Part shown: positions 1 through 9,800 of the stretch, in pieces
Numbering within the stretch: position 1 is the first letter of the stretch
Layout of the letters: each line of letters opens with the position of its first letter
Source of the DNA: Basidiobolus heterosporus B8920
Taxonomy: Eukaryota > Basidiobolomycota > Basidiobolomycetes > Basidiobolales > Basidiobolaceae
Reading direction: 5' to 3'
NCBI GenBank assembly: GCA_000697455.1
Contig: JNET01030938.1
Location: forward strand, 1-13,051
Length of the DNA stretch: 13,051 nt
Made by a program: the position numbers and the translations under genes
The notes under the pieces: model-generated
Told to the model about the DNA's origin: nothing
Databases searched by the model: none
What the model saw: the letters and a program-made list of their open reading frames with translations, nothing else

Positions 1-119
1 TTTCAAATCGAATTACCGAAAACTCTCTTACGTTCATATGTTGAGTATGCTGAGTGAGCCAGCACAAGGAGTCCTACTAAAGAGAGGACTTTACCTGGTA
101 GGTGTGGAGGAGTACTCAT
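1..119 (-). CDS. EMC5: EMC5-like ER membrane complex subunit, 5' end only
   Basis: Seen: an ATG at 119 (minus strand) opens a frame that starts MSTPPHLPGKVLSLVGLLV and continues LAHSAYSTYERKRVF. A short polar start is followed by a hydrophobic helix (about residues 11-25) and then a polar stretch. The frame reaches a TGA right at the window edge, so an intron probably starts just before it, at a GT near 30 (GTAAGA) or 15 (GTAATT). Known: EMC5 (MMGT1 in animals) is a small two-helix subunit of the ER membrane complex, which inserts tail-anchored and multi-pass proteins. Its first helix ends in a conserved pattern like 'LxLAHxAxSxYE', which matches here. Inference: this is the first exon of EMC5 on the minus strand, head-to-tail with SNRNP35. 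Only about 35 residues are visible, so a chance hydrophobic peptide is not fully excluded. Confidence 0.6.
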
Positions 120-331
120 AGTCAAGAGCTTTTAGGAGGAGACGCGGGAAGGGTTGAGGTAGAGTAATCACAAATATAATCACAAATCATATGGAATTTT
201 TCATCCTTATGTAAAAACGATATTAGATTAATATATGTATACAACGGCATATTTATAATAGTAGATCATGAATAGGATTTATTAAAAAATTACGAGGTCT
301 ATGATATTATGTGAACAAAGATAAGTATGCT
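120..331. other. Spacer between SNRNP35 stop and EMC5 start
   Basis: A 212-nt spacer that must hold both the 3' end of SNRNP35 and the promoter of the EMC5-like gene, both on the minus strand. It contains a direct repeat of TAATCACAAAT (165-175 and 177-187), AT-rich stretches and a candidate polyadenylation signal. No gene is seen. Confidence 0.6.
278..283 (-). terminator. Candidate AATAAA polyadenylation signal for SNRNP35
   Basis: TTTATT on the plus strand is AATAAA on the minus strand, about 50 nt past the SNRNP35 stop codon and inside an AT-rich stretch. Position and sequence fit a poly(A) signal. Short AT-rich hexamers also arise by chance. Confidence 0.4.
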
Positions 332-1639
332 TTAGTCATGTCTCGTACTTCGATGTGATCTTCTGTGCCGTGAGGGGCTTGGCGTTTGCTCGCGTTTGTA
401 TCTCTTTTTCTCTCGACCAGAATCATAATGTCTCTCTCTTTCCCTCTCCCTGTAATAGGATTCATCTCGGTTTCTAGACCTGTGCGGCCGTTCATCATTG
501 AAATAAGACGAACGCCTCGGATCCCTTGTGTGTCTTGCTTCATCGTCTCTGGATCGATAATCCTCCCGCGACCTCTCTCTTTTCCCGCGTGAAGTTACCT
601 CATGACTATGGTTGGAATCTTTCCTACGTGGCGAGATGTCTAGAGGGTTTGGCCTTCTCCAGCAATCATCATATCGTTGCTCAGGATCGATTGAAGGGGT
701 ACTCTGATAGTCCTTCAGTTTGCTACAAGGTAGAAGAATTCATTAGCTCAGTCATTATCGAACAACATATGCTGCATTCACTCACAAAGGTCGTTTAAAG
801 GGCCTATCTCTAGCTCCAAAGCGTAGCTGGCCTGATTCTTTTCTACCTCCGAAGCCACCACCTAATCAACATAATTTAGTTCTACTGTCGAAAGCGGCCG
901 GATTCAATCTCTTCAGCTTTACCTAATCTACGCGGGACCCAGCCTTCCATGATTCGACTTCTCTCGTAATCCACTAGAATTTGTCGTCCATCGAGTGTTG
1001 ACTTGTTAGCATTCTAAAGTGGTTTAAGTACAGATGTATACAAAATCCCGACTAAAATATGAACTATGCAAGAAAGAATACCATATATGCGTCGCGACAA
1101 TCTCTTTCACTTTGAAACTCCACGAAACCATATCCACGAGAATCCCCAGTAACTAAAAACACCGAGCCAATGTGTGAGTAAAGCAGTGAGTTTGGATTAC
1201 AAAAAATATACGAAGAATTCCACCTAAATTTCTGGTTATCTCGGCCTTTTTCAGGGTACCATATTGACTAAAAAACGAGGCCAGCGACTCTACATGGGTG
1301 AAAAGGTTTTCAACAGTGTAAGATTAGCCGATGTATGTGCTATATATATTTAAAGTAAGCAACTCTACCCTCAGTGGACTCTGGATTTAACCGCCCAACG
1401 AATATGGTCTTATATGGATCTCCGGTAACGCCATTCTTCTCTTTTGGTGGGACATCTATAGGAAGAATTCATTAAATTAAAAACCCTTTAGTTGTGCATT
1501 ACCATTTATGTTTAGAAAGATTAGAGGAAAACCAACATCTAGCTCGTTGTGCCCTTTGCACTGCATGATCATGCGGCACTGTATCGGTACCATCTATACT
1601 GCCTGCCTGTAGAGGAACGTATGTTTTAGCGTACCACAT
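332..1639 (-). CDS. SNRNP35: U11/U12 snRNP 35 kDa protein (minor spliceosome), complete
   Basis: Exons: 1639-1537, 1455-1369, 1289-1224, 1152-1082, 1013-923, 861-786, 722-332; 294 aa. An in-frame TAA lies four codons before the ATG, fixing the start. Known: 35K is the U11 counterpart of U1-70K and works at the 5' splice site of U12-type introns in the nucleus. Seen: residues 1-35 hold the 35K-specific N-terminus (AGSIDGT at 12-18, PHDHAVQRA, then RARY before the RRM). The RRM spans about 51-128, with RNP2 IFVGRL (52-57) and RNP1 RGYGFVEF (91-98). Next come PRRLGGGFGG and [15 protein letters not shown], which in 35K differ from the TRRGG run of U1-70K. The tail (about 180-294) is rich in RS/RE/RD. 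Human 35K is 246 aa, so the tail is longer here. Every exon junction keeps the remembered family spacing. It shares a divergent promoter with NOP53. U1-70K is the main alternative and fits worse. Confidence 0.95.
1014..1081 (-). other. SNRNP35 intron 4, candidate U12-type intron
   Basis: This 68-nt phase-0 intron interrupts the RRM just after RNP1. Its 5' end reads GTATTCTTTC, one base from the U12-type consensus RTATCCTTTY; the mismatch is C to T at +5. Near its 3' end is TACTTAAACC, which shares the CTTAA core of the U12 branch site (TTCCTTAAC), with the branch adenosine about 10 nt before the closing AG, as U12 introns prefer. The U2 signals are weak: exon end TG, T at +4 and +5, and no CTAAC-type branch site. 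Other introns in this gene also have weak U2 donors, so the call is tentative. Confidence 0.4.
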
Positions 1640-2066
1640 TTGCTTTGCTTAATATGTACACGGTGGTGAACTATTTAGCAGCAGTAACTCGCTGGCTTAG
1701 CTCAGTTATGGAGTGAACGCGAAATAACCCATCTTAACCCGAAAGTTAGACAGATCTCGAGAAACAGACTAGAGTTGGACAATTTGTGGATTGAATTGTC
1801 GAGTTTGGATTTCCGAGTAGATTCACCATGGTAGGGTTAGGGGTTAGTAGCATCAACCTAATCTAGTGAAGTTCCAATTTTTTTTCTTTTTTCTCCATTT
1901 GAGGTTCAATTCAGGCTCACCAAGACAGGTGAAAAATCAAAAGAAAAATCAAAAAAAAATTCCCTGAGGATTCGATAGATAGCTTGATTTTATTAAAACT
2001 GTCTTTACACAGGCGTAGTGTGCTCTGGTTTATTTTAATAATTTTTACTTGGATAATTCTTTAATA
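1640..2066. promoter_or_regulatory. Divergent promoter region of SNRNP35 and NOP53
   Basis: The 427 nt between the two divergent start codons (1639 minus, 2067 plus) must drive both genes. It contains a TTAGGG-like box at 1832-1847, a T-rich run at about 1880-1895 and an A-rich run at about 1932-1962 that could pair with it. No clear TATA box was found for either gene and no open frame of note. Confidence 0.7.
1832..1847 (+). promoter_or_regulatory. Telomere-repeat-like box (Tbf1/HomolE-like)
   Basis: TAGGGTTAGGGGTTAG lies about 220 nt before the NOP53 start. Its complement reads CTAACCCCTAACCCTA. Known: in fungi, TTAGGG/ACCCTA boxes bound by Tbf1-type Myb factors, and HomolE-type boxes in fission yeast, occur in promoters of ribosomal-protein and ribosome-biogenesis genes. 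NOP53 is such a gene, so the site fits. Function is inferred from sequence alone. Confidence 0.4.
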
Positions 2067-4019
2067 ATGTCGGCACAACCCATTCCAGCAACCATACCCA
2101 AGAAGAAGGGTTCTCGTAAGGGAAAGAAGAGTTGGAAGAAGAATATTGACATCACTGAAGTTGAAAATACCCTAGAGGATATTCGTGCTGAGGAAAGAGC
2201 TTTCGGGTGAATATTTTGTATTTTGTTGTGTGTCGTTAGGAGGCACTCCAGTGGAGTCTTTTTTACTAATCGCCTTCTTACGAATCCTCTTTCGTTCAAT
2301 ATATCAGTGGTAAAATCCAAGAGCGTTCAAACGAGCAACTTTTCACCCTTGATACCGATGGTGATGCTCAAGGTAAACTTCTCATATCAAGTCCCAGCAC
2401 CGCCTTTGCTGCAAGTCTAACTGAAATATCTGACCTTTTCTAAACCAACCCAATCGATACAACAGTGAAGAAAAGACTTAAGCACAGAAAGCTTCGTGTG
2501 GACGAAATTTTGGAGCAGCGTTCAAGCGTTCCGGCTGTTGGCAGTAAGCCCTCTGCACTTAAAGAACAAGCCAAAATAGCGGGTCTCACCAAAGCCCAAC
2601 TTGTCTCTCTACACAAGCGTAAACTCGAGGCCAATAATGGACGTCCTAAGAAAAAGCATGTAAGACGTGCTGCATATGATGTCTGGGAAACTGAAGGTAC
2701 GAGAACATCGAATTCATCCAAGAAAAAACGATTCGAGAAAATTCGTACTTATACTGACATTGCTTACTCAGATATCGACCCTATTGACGCTAAAGATGAG
2801 AAGGGTTTCTTAGAGAGTGTCAAGATTGTCAAGAAGAAGGTAACTTCTCTGTGAAAAACTATTTCGTTTCATTTTAATCTAATCCTTGGTTCAAGGCACC
2901 CGAGACTTACAGTATGAGACCCGCAGGAGTTCCTGCCGTTAAAATTGCTCATCCAGGCGCTTCTTACAATCCCAAAGACGAAGACCTTAAGGTAATTTTG
3001 AAACACAGAGAGCATGGAACTCAGTGAATTTACTCATTCTCTATCGACATTCAGGAATTGATCAACATAGCTGGCCAAGTTGAAATGGACAGGAGATCGA
3101 AGAACCAAACTTTGATGCGTATTTCCACCCACACAGCTCCTGAGAAGAAGTAACGGTTAGTTTCTAGAATGTGATATTTCGATGTATTCGTTCTGATCTC
3201 CAGAGTCAACAGGAAACTCCCGAAGGAGAAGAAGAGGACGCAATGGAAGAATCAGCATCTGAAGAGGATAAATCAAATGCTGCTTTAAACGCAAAGAAGA
3301 CTAAGACTCAAAGAAACAAAGAGGCCCGCAAACTAGCCAGAGTATGTTCAACCCATTCCCTGTTGAATTGATCAAATTCATTAATGTGTACCTGTAGCAA
3401 CGTGAAGAAGAGAAGCTCAAGAAGAATAAGCAAATTGCCAAAGAAATCTCGAGGTTAGTCAAGTAAATAGATAATCCCATGGCAGTATTGGTTCTCAAAC
3501 CTACTATGTAGAGTTCACGAAATTGAAAAGATTGTCGAAACCGAGTTGGAAGCAAGGGAAAGAAAGCAAAGAGAAAAGGAGCTTCTCGCCCAAGAAAAAG
3601 CGTTGATGCCGAAGAAAAAGCTCGGTAAACACCCGTAAGTACCTAGTCGCCAATTCGCCTTCCTTCACAATCACCTAATCTTAATCATCGTTCTTAGAAT
3701 CAAGCTGCCAAACATCGAAGTTAAACTCCAAGAAGAACTCCCCGACTCACTTAGAAGGCTGAAGGTAAAGCTTTACTGCATTTATCCACTCGAACAATCC
3801 TAACTAACAAGCTTCAATAGCCCGAAGGCAATTTGTTCAAGGATCGATTTGCTAGTCTTCAAGAGCGTAACTTGGTTGAGGCTCGTGTTCCAGTCAGGTA
3901 AATATTGTCTAGATTTGTGTCGAGCGTTGCGCCAACAACTAACCCATATCTTCATTAGCGCCCGGAGAAGATACAGACTCAAGGAATACGAAAAGCGTTC
4001 CTACAAGAACTTCAAGTAA
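2067..4019 (+). CDS. NOP53: NOP53 (GLTSCR2/PICT1) 60S ribosome biogenesis factor, complete
   Basis: Exons: 2067-2206, 2308-2372, 2466-2839, 2896-2991, 3055-3149, 3206-3341, 3398-3453, 3512-3634, 3698-3764, 3821-3897, 3959-4019; 429 aa (yeast about 455, human 478). Known: Nop53 acts in the nucleolus on pre-60S particles and recruits the Mtr4 helicase and exosome to trim ITS2 from 7S pre-rRNA. Seen: a basic N-terminus with KKSWKKNIDI; the Mtr4-binding AIM motif LFTLD (residues 58-62, codons 2339-2353, consensus LFxPhiD); the KHRKLRVDE region; an acidic patch (EEEDAMEESASEED, near 3228-3270); a long Lys/Glu helix; and the conserved C-terminus LPDSLRRLKPEGNLFKDRF followed by ARRRYRLKEYEKRSYKNF. 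All ten introns are short. The exon 6 acceptor is taken at 3205; the AG at 3203 would break frame. Its promoter carries a TTAGGG-like box. Confidence 0.95.
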
Positions 4020-4496
4020 ACGGGTTTCTTGCATCAATAACCCTACACCTCACATCGCTTTCATTTTGTATGCTTGTTTTATTTTTGATTATTTCCATGG
4101 ATACAATAGATTAATAATATAAATTTATAAAAATTGAAATGCTATCCAAACTTGTTCCGAAATAAGGGTAACTTCCAAATTGGCATTAGACTGGTGGAGA
4201 ATAGTGTACATCTTATTGAAAATAAACCGATCTGCCAATTGACCTTGTATTTCCCGCGATTTCTCCTATTTTTTGATCGTATATTAAGCAATTCGATATT
4301 TTTCCAGGTTAAATTTTCTCAATCCCATTTTGAATGGAGACAAGAGACCTTAAGCACACTTAGCCAAAGCTATATACACAGAAATAAATCTACTTTCAAG
4401 GTGGTTGTCTGAATCCACAATAACCCGCGAACAACCTACTTGAGCGGAATTTTCATCCATTCACAGTATTTATTGAGAATATTTCATACAACCATT
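4020..4496 (+). other. Spacer between NOP53 and DCAF7
   Basis: A 477-nt stretch between two genes on the same strand. It holds the NOP53 3' end (T-rich from about 4075 and an AT-rich block at 4110-4135) and the DCAF7 promoter. A TATATACACA at 4371-4380, about 120 nt before the DCAF7 start, is a possible TATA element. A 92-codon open frame at 4134-4412 resembles no known protein and is probably chance. Confidence 0.6.
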
Positions 4497-6226
4497 ATGA
4501 CACATCCAAGCCTTCTTCCAACACATCAATCACAAAGTGGAAACAGTGGTGTCTACGCTTCACAACCGCCTCACATCTCCAGTTCACAATCACATGCACT
4601 ACCGACATACACTTCTAAAGAAAATAATCAAGGACCAATCGGAGCTGGTGCCAGCTCACACCCACCAACCAGTTCGATTCCCAATTCTCCGCGTCCAGTT
4701 GAAAATTCTTCTCCACTTTTTAACCAAAGCCAGCAGGATGTTGTGCCTAGGAAAGAGATATGTACTTACAATGCACCTTGGCCTGTATACTATATAGACT
4801 GGTCCAAGAGACCTGGTCATCAGAAATTTCGCTTAGCTGTTGGAAGTTTTGTTGAAGAGTATGCAAATAAGGTATACACAACTACACTTAACGAGAATTA
4901 CTTTAGTTGAGCAGTCTAAACCTTCGCATCAACTTGTTTTAGATTCAAATCATACAGCTCCCAGAAACCGAGGAGCAATTTCGTCAAGCTTCGGGGGATT
5001 TTTATTGCGCTGCAGAAGTTGACCATCATTACCCACCTACAAAGGTTACCTGGGCTCCTTACAAGGTAAATCATACATCAGCAATCGCTTTTATACTTAG
5101 TTTGCTTACACTAATTCTATACAGGGTGGCCACTCTAGCCCAGACTTACTCGCCAGTTCTGGTGATTATCTCAGACTTTGGGAATTGGTAGACAATGGGG
5201 CATCAACAAATGGTCACATTGGTGGGAGTCCTAGGACGGCTTCTGCCGGCAGAACACAGCGGTTGGTTCAGAGAGCATTGCTTCGTAATGTAAGTGCGGC
5301 AATCTAATTTATGAAAAAGGTTTACTTAGTGAATTTTCCATGGAGTACAGACTAAAGGTGAACTTGCTGCTCCGTTGACCTCGTTTGATTGGTGTGATGC
5401 AGACCCGAAACTAGCAGTCACTTGTAGTATCGATACTACCTGTACGGTATGGGATATCGAAGTAAGTACCAGGAGTTCTCATCACTTGTGAAGTCATTTA
5501 GCTGATTTCATATTAGAAACAACAAGTTAAGACTCAATTGATTGCGCACGACCGTGAAGTGTATGATGTTGCATTTGCTAGCGGTAGTGCCGATGTCTTT
5601 GCTAGTGTGGGTGCAGACGGTAGTGTCCGAATGTTTGATCTTCGGTAAGAATCTTGCATGAACACTCGCGAGTTCTTCTGCTTACCTGAAAACCCCAATC
5701 TAGGTCATTGGAACATTCTACGATCATTTACGAAACCCCGGCTTCAACTGGATCCAACACTAACGCTTCTAGTGGTTTAACGAGTGGGGCACCACTTTTA
5801 CGTCTAAGTTTCAACAAACTTGATCCCAACTACTTGGCCACCTTTCATATGGACTCCACAGATGTCCAAATATTAGATCTCCGTGTTCCCGGAGTTCCGG
5901 TAACTGAACTTCGTAGACATGTCGCAAATGTCAACTGTGTCGGCTGGACACCTCACAACAGTAGCCATCTTTGTACCGGAGGTAAGTTCCATAAAATAAG
6001 CCAAGTTGTACGTACACGAACCAATCTTTTGTAAATAGGTGATGATCGTGAGGTCCTCGTTTGGGATCTTCGACAAATTTCCACTTCTCGGCCAGCAAAA
6101 TCCCTACAAGATCCATTTCTTTCGTATACAGCTGAAGCAGAGGTGAATCAACTTTCTTGGTCACCTATTATGTCAGAATGGATTGCTGTAGGCTTTGGGA
6201 AGTCAGTTCAGGCCTTAAGAATTTAA
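4497..6226 (+). CDS. DCAF7: DCAF7/WDR68 (AN11/TTG1 family) WD40 scaffold, complete
   Basis: Exons: 4497-4871, 4943-5065, 5125-5289, 5351-5461, 5517-5644, 5704-5981, 6039-6226; 455 aa against 342 in human DCAF7. Known: this WD40 beta-propeller binds DYRK/HIPK-type kinases and can serve as a DDB1-CUL4 substrate receptor; plant relatives are TTG1/LWD1. Seen: from residue 85, [19 protein letters not shown], then [111 protein letters not shown] and the closing ALRI, all in family order. Residues 1-84 form an extra Ser/Pro/Gln-rich, probably disordered leader. Two more Ser/Gly/Thr-rich inserts lie near residues 193-210 and 312-325. MFDLR and VWDLR resemble the DDB1-binding DxR box. The ATG at 4497 is the first in frame; an upstream TTG was not used. 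Confidence 0.95.
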
Positions 6227-6251
6227 TTTCCCCGAATTTCCCCGAATTTCC
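6225..6251 (+). repeat. 10-bp tandem repeat at the DCAF7 stop
   Basis: AATTTCCCCG is repeated twice exactly (6225-6234, 6235-6244), followed by a third partial copy. It starts inside the TAA stop codon and is followed by a CT-rich stretch to about 6305. It is probably a small slippage product in the 3' UTR. Confidence 0.8.
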
Positions 6252-6888
6252 TCCTCCCTCGTGTCCCCTTTTCCTACTCCATACTTCCATTCGTACTCTC
6301 CTTTCACAACGATTGTCAGGATTTTCATCAACCAATGTCAAGCAAGCTAATCCCGATTCATCTTTCAATTGATGTGATATCTAAATTTGCTCTTAATAAT
6401 ATCGTTCTTATCATGTACATAAGACCAACTCTCTTCTAAACTAGTAACTCGGTTGGAACAAGGTAAGGTGAAGTTTATTCTGGTCTATAGGAATCCCATT
6501 TGATGTAGACTTGTAGGTGTTTATGGTCGCTTTCGACGTACAAAAAAGGATTTATCAGGAGAAAGTATGTGGATAATCTAAAGGATAACTTGGTGTCTAT
6601 CTAAATATACATGAGTGTGGAGTGTATGTGTAGTGGGTAGGGTGATTCCGTGAGCCAACAAAATACGCAATATGCATATGATTATTATTTGCAAAAAGGG
6701 ATTATGAGTGTTTGCAGGAAGGGGTCTGCGGTTGGAAGAGAAAAAAATAAATACCGATTACTGAAGCCTTCGAGAACCTATGCGGAGTATACATTCTCTT
6801 GAATTCTCTAAACTAGCTAAATCTTGAATAATACAAATGAAAAGAGAAAATCATTGAAACTTATTCGGAGCGTTGAGTAAAGGTGGAG
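6227..6888. other. Tail-to-tail spacer between DCAF7 and the RasGEF
   Basis: This 662-nt spacer contains the 3' UTRs of two converging genes. An AATAAA on the plus strand near 6746 and one on the minus strand near 6474-6479 are possible poly(A) signals; both are rather far from their stop codons. Small open frames around 6157-6372 are low-complexity continuations past the DCAF7 stop on either strand. No RNA gene was recognised. Confidence 0.6.
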
Positions 6889-9800
6889 TTAACGCCGAAT
6901 ATAGCTCATCAAACTATCCAACTTTCTGGTATCACGTCCCTCCTTGGGCTCAATCTCAAGGCTTGCTTCATACAGTTTACTAGAGTCCGATCCCCAGTCT
7001 ATCCGGTCTAGCGACTCCCGTAGGAATTCTCGAAGTTCCGGAAGCTCAGGGAACTGGAAGGGTGTCTGTTGAAAACGTTGAATCTCCTGGATTACTTTGA
7101 CGCTTTTGTAATACTTATCAAAGTTGATGATCACGGCAGTGCCACCGTTGCGACGGTAAGCAGGGTTTCCCTCATGAATAAATGTCAGGTCTGTGAGGTA
7201 AACACCGAAAAAAGGTAAGCAAGGCATATCACTAGTCTTCAGACGTGCTCTATAGGCACAGTAGTTTCGACTGTGATCCGTTGCCTGTCTAAGACCTTCA
7301 AGTATAGCTTTGGTCTTATTGCTGAGTGGTTCCCAAGTTTTCCGCAAGCGAGTGATGGTAGTAGAATTCAGGGCACTCATGATGGCCATCAGGGTATTAT
7401 AGTTATGCAGTTTGTAGCATTGTTCTCCGATTTTAATGAAATGTTTTAGTAGATGGCATCGTTTTCTAACATCCCGCTCACGAATGATTGTTTCAGCGAC
7501 CCAGCCGGTGATTTTGTTACTGAGTTTGGTTAGGGCCTTAACATTAATCGATTTACTCCCTTCCTTCTTAGAGAACTCAAGATTCAGGAGTTCTTCCGGT
7601 TGTATCAGGGAGTATTGCTGAAAATCAATTAAAGTCAATTGACGGGCTATATCTTGAGCGTCGATGTCAGCAACAGCCAATGCTCCTCGAGTTTTGATCC
7701 ATGGTATTACATTCCATGAAAGCATGGGCGAATTGGATGTGTACTCGTGGGAATTCCCTGCTGAGAATGAATCACTAATTTTGGTTTTCGCCAGATTCTT
7801 TGTTTGCGGGATGGATGAGATTATGGAAGGCTCTCGTGACTAAAAGAGGAGCAGTGGTTAAAATGTTTGTCAGCGAATACGTTTGCCAGGTGAACTGTAC
7901 CCTTTTCTGTTCTAGTAGAGCAATCAGTCGTTTCTTCGCTGCTACTGGTAGACCCTGTGTCAGAGGGCTGTTGGCAAATCGGAATAATGTCTCCAAACAG
8001 ATATAATCGTGATCATAGAAGAAATATGATTCCAGCCAGTATTTCATGATGTTGAAGATTCTATGACAACCAGAATTAGATACTAGCAGCTATAGAATCA
8101 GGGCTAAGAGACAACGTAGAAAAATAACAACCTTATCCGGATCGGTTTCAGTTTCTTTTCGTTAAACAAATTTAACTCATCCTCAGTCAGGTTTTCTGGT
8201 GGCCTCAAACTAAAGCGAGTAATCAGTTGGTTGCACAGCTTCATCGGACTAGAGAAAGATCTGAACGCCAGTAAAAATGTGTTGGTAAACTCAGTATCTA
8301 ATTTCATATCATCATATTAGCTGGCGACACCCAAATATGGTATTATAGCATATCCTTAAATACCTATGGCAGTATCATGAAGTGTTAGCTGTTCAACTAG
8401 TGCCTCCCATGTTCCTCCGTTTATCTGACCAGTAGCATTCCTGGTAATCTCACCAGGTTTGTAATCATATGCAAGAAACCAGTCATCGGGTCGCTGGAAA
8501 ACAAAAGTCAATCTGTGTGGCTTAGTGTGTGGCTTAGCAAAATCGTATCCGACTACTACCTTCTGAGATATCTCCTTAGTATTGACAGTAGACTCGACCC
8601 CAAAGAATTTCAGGATTTTTGCATTGGACATTCGTTTAGCATCAGCTGGCCCATTATGGTCGATCCCGTGAGTTATGTCCTTGCGTACCAACGGTTCGAT
8701 TGGTTTTACCTTATCCTTTCGTATAGGGCTAGTACCTGGATCAGAGCTGGCTTTTTTGGAAAGTTTCAGAGGTTCAGGAATATGGCGATCTGACTCGTCC
8801 GCCGGACTTTCTAGTGGTGAGGAATACGTCTCAACGCTGAACAAGTTTTGTAAGGAGGGTAGCTTTGGCATCGATTCAATTTCCGTTGGATCTATCACAA
8901 ATACCTGGGGAGTACCTGAAGAGGATGAGGCAGAATCGGATCGACTCCTTGATACAATATTAAGGCTTTTAACTTTCCTCTTCAATACCCAGTATTCAGA
9001 ATCCTCGATGCTGTCCTCGTGGAAAGACTCAATATCTTCCTGAAGTAGTGTTTGTTCGATCCGCTCCTTCAAATCGATAGTCAGTTTAGTGCTCTTGAGG
9101 ATTTCTTCCGCAATTTCTTGGAGCGATCGGCCAGAATCATAAAGACATCTGATGCAATCGTCTGGTGCAAATTGATCCAGTGCATTACTAGCATTAGTAA
9201 TGAGATCGTTCACTCCATTTTTCAAGGATTCTTTTATCACCCGTAGATAATGAATTTGGTCACTCATCCTTTTGTAAAGATCTGGATTCCCATGGTCAAA
9301 GTTCAGTTCTACGAGATCTTCTACCAACGAGAGAATCTGCCCTACAATATGAACCACATCTTTTACTAAGGAATCCAAGGTATCGGGTTCGATTACGTCT
9401 GAAGATATATGAGTCTTCAATTTCTCTACTTTCTGTGTAACCTTTAGATAGTTTTGATCTAGTTGCTCAATGAACTCTAAATCATTCAGTTCAACATTGG
9501 CTGAATATTCTCCATTCAGATCAATCAGATTCCCATGAATGGTACTCGACCTGAGATCAAGGTTCAAGTCACGCCCAATGTTGGCAAAACTACGAACCGC
9601 TAGAAGTACCTGCCTTGCTTGCTGGCACATCTTATTTTCAACATCTGGCGGGGGCCAGATTCCACTGGCAATCTTTGAGGTCAATACTAGTTGACTTAAT
9701 GATGCGATTACGCTGTTTTGATATGGACGCAGACTCTTATTCTCTATAGCAGCTTCAGATTCCCAACAAATGGATCCAGTAGAGAGTAGCAGATCCCTAA

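Noticed and set aside
386-798. Plus-strand open frames opposite SNRNP35
   Set aside because: They are antisense to the RS/RE-rich last exon of SNRNP35, whose repetitive codons keep the other strand open. They resemble no known protein.
2223-2420. Open frame from an internal CAG in NOP53 intron 1
   Set aside because: Using that acceptor puts exon 2 in the wrong frame and loses the conserved LFTLD motif; the acceptor at 2307 restores it.
4134-4412. 92-codon open frame between NOP53 and DCAF7
   Set aside because: AT-rich, with no recognisable domain, and lying where the NOP53 3' end and DCAF7 promoter must be.
6850-6885. AACTTATT...GAGTAAAGG, loosely like the start of U12 snRNA
   Set aside because: Only short scattered matches in a 3' UTR. 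No Sm site or stem-loops of U12 RNA could be seen.
7780-7900. Apparent frame break between the REM and Cdc25 parts of the RasGEF
   Set aside because: A 61-nt intron (7900-7840) with a CTGAC branch site and a CTCCTCTTTTAG acceptor joins the two frames cleanly, so the gene is intact.
8350-8357. Perfect U12-type donor string ATATCCTT on the plus strand
   Set aside because: It lies within an intron of the minus-strand RasGEF, on the antisense strand. No plus-strand gene exists there, so it is a chance match.
8515-9246. Plus-strand open frames opposite the RasGEF large exon
   Set aside because: They are shadows of a 545-codon minus-strand exon with clear REM-domain sequence at its end.
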